Assembly: GCF_004358185.1 (NCBI RefSeq)
Contig: NZ_SMUV01000062.1
Coordinates: 1 to 64,000 of the forward strand
From: Antarcticimicrobium luteum
Lineage (GTDB): Bacteria > Pseudomonadota > Alphaproteobacteria > Rhodobacterales > Rhodobacteraceae
Reading direction: 5' to 3'
DNA: 64,000 nt
In this document: positions 63,926 through 64,000 of the stretch, in pieces
How positions within the stretch are numbered: the first letter of the stretch is position 1
Layout: every line of letters begins with the position of its first letter
Notes under the pieces: generated by a model
Seen by the model: only the letters and a program-made list of their open reading frames with translations
Told to the model about the DNA's origin: nothing
The model's database searches: none
Position numbers and translations under genes: made by a program

Positions 63926-64000
63926 GCCAAAATCTCTCCTTTCGGGGCGATGCCCCGCCCGCGCCAATGCCGGCGCCGGTGCTGGTGGTGTCAGGGACCG

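Overview
The window is high-GC bacterial DNA, and its gene content points to an alphaproteobacterium of the family Rhodobacteraceae, most likely the marine Roseobacter group. The evidence is the alphaproteobacterial style of the ribosomal proteins, the mix of TRAP, HAAT-type and dipeptide-type transporters, a betA/choline-uptake locus, a Rhodobacteraceae-type DUF1523 membrane protein and an Anbu (ancestral proteasome-like) operon. I cannot name the species from sequence alone.

Layout. 1-10.9 kb is the translation cluster: the end of tuf, then the S10 part (rpsJ-rplC-rplD-rplW-rplB-rpsS-rplV-rpsC-rplP) and the spc part (rpmC-rpsQ-rplN-rplX-rplE-rpsN-rpsH-rplF-rplR-rpsE-rpmD). It is split after rplP by a strong terminator and about 1.7 kb carrying a putative 2-oxoglutarate/Fe(II) oxygenase and a small acidic membrane-anchored protein. 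It stops after rpmD at another strong terminator; rplO, secY and the rest of the usual set do not follow. 11.2-21.4 kb is a hydantoinase/oxoprolinase pair (hyuA-hyuB, minus strand) facing a polytopic membrane protein and a complete branched-chain-amino-acid-type ABC importer, probably one catabolic unit for a cyclic amide or ureide. 21.6-23.3 kb is a single gene fusing a DUF442 sulfur-transferase-like domain to a type II sulfide:quinone reductase.

23.6-30.8 kb is a co-directional cluster I cannot assign to a described system: a coiled-coil protein, a soluble protein, a classic-clade AAA ATPase, a low-GC single-TM protein inserted with perfect start/stop coupling, another soluble protein, a two-TM protein and a DUF1523 membrane protein. 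30.8-33.9 kb has a GT14-type glycosyltransferase, a divergent sulfotransferase and smpB. 34.2-38.3 kb holds a His-rich DUF2202 ferritin-like protein, then 3-mercaptopyruvate sulfurtransferase overlapping an aminotransferase, then hemE. 38.5-41.6 kb is an AraC regulator divergent from pobA, with a crotonase.

41.6-49.4 kb starts with betA and a BetI-like palindrome. The choline transporter locus beyond it is broken: choX is joined in frame to choV, the permease gene choW is gone, and the choV stop is lost, so the frame reads on into the next gene. That gene begins a four-gene Anbu operon (permuted ATP-grasp, alpha-E, transglutaminase, Anbu peptidase). 49.5-53.4 kb is a minus-strand TRAP transporter whose small permease has an unusual TM2/coiled-coil extension. 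53.7-63.9 kb is minus strand: a class III aminotransferase, an amidase, and a dipeptide-type ABC importer operon interleaved with a metallophosphoesterase and a HAD phosphatase.

No tRNA, rRNA, CRISPR array, insertion sequence or phage gene was seen. A short inverted repeat (GAAACGC-N9-GCGTTTC) recurs between genes.
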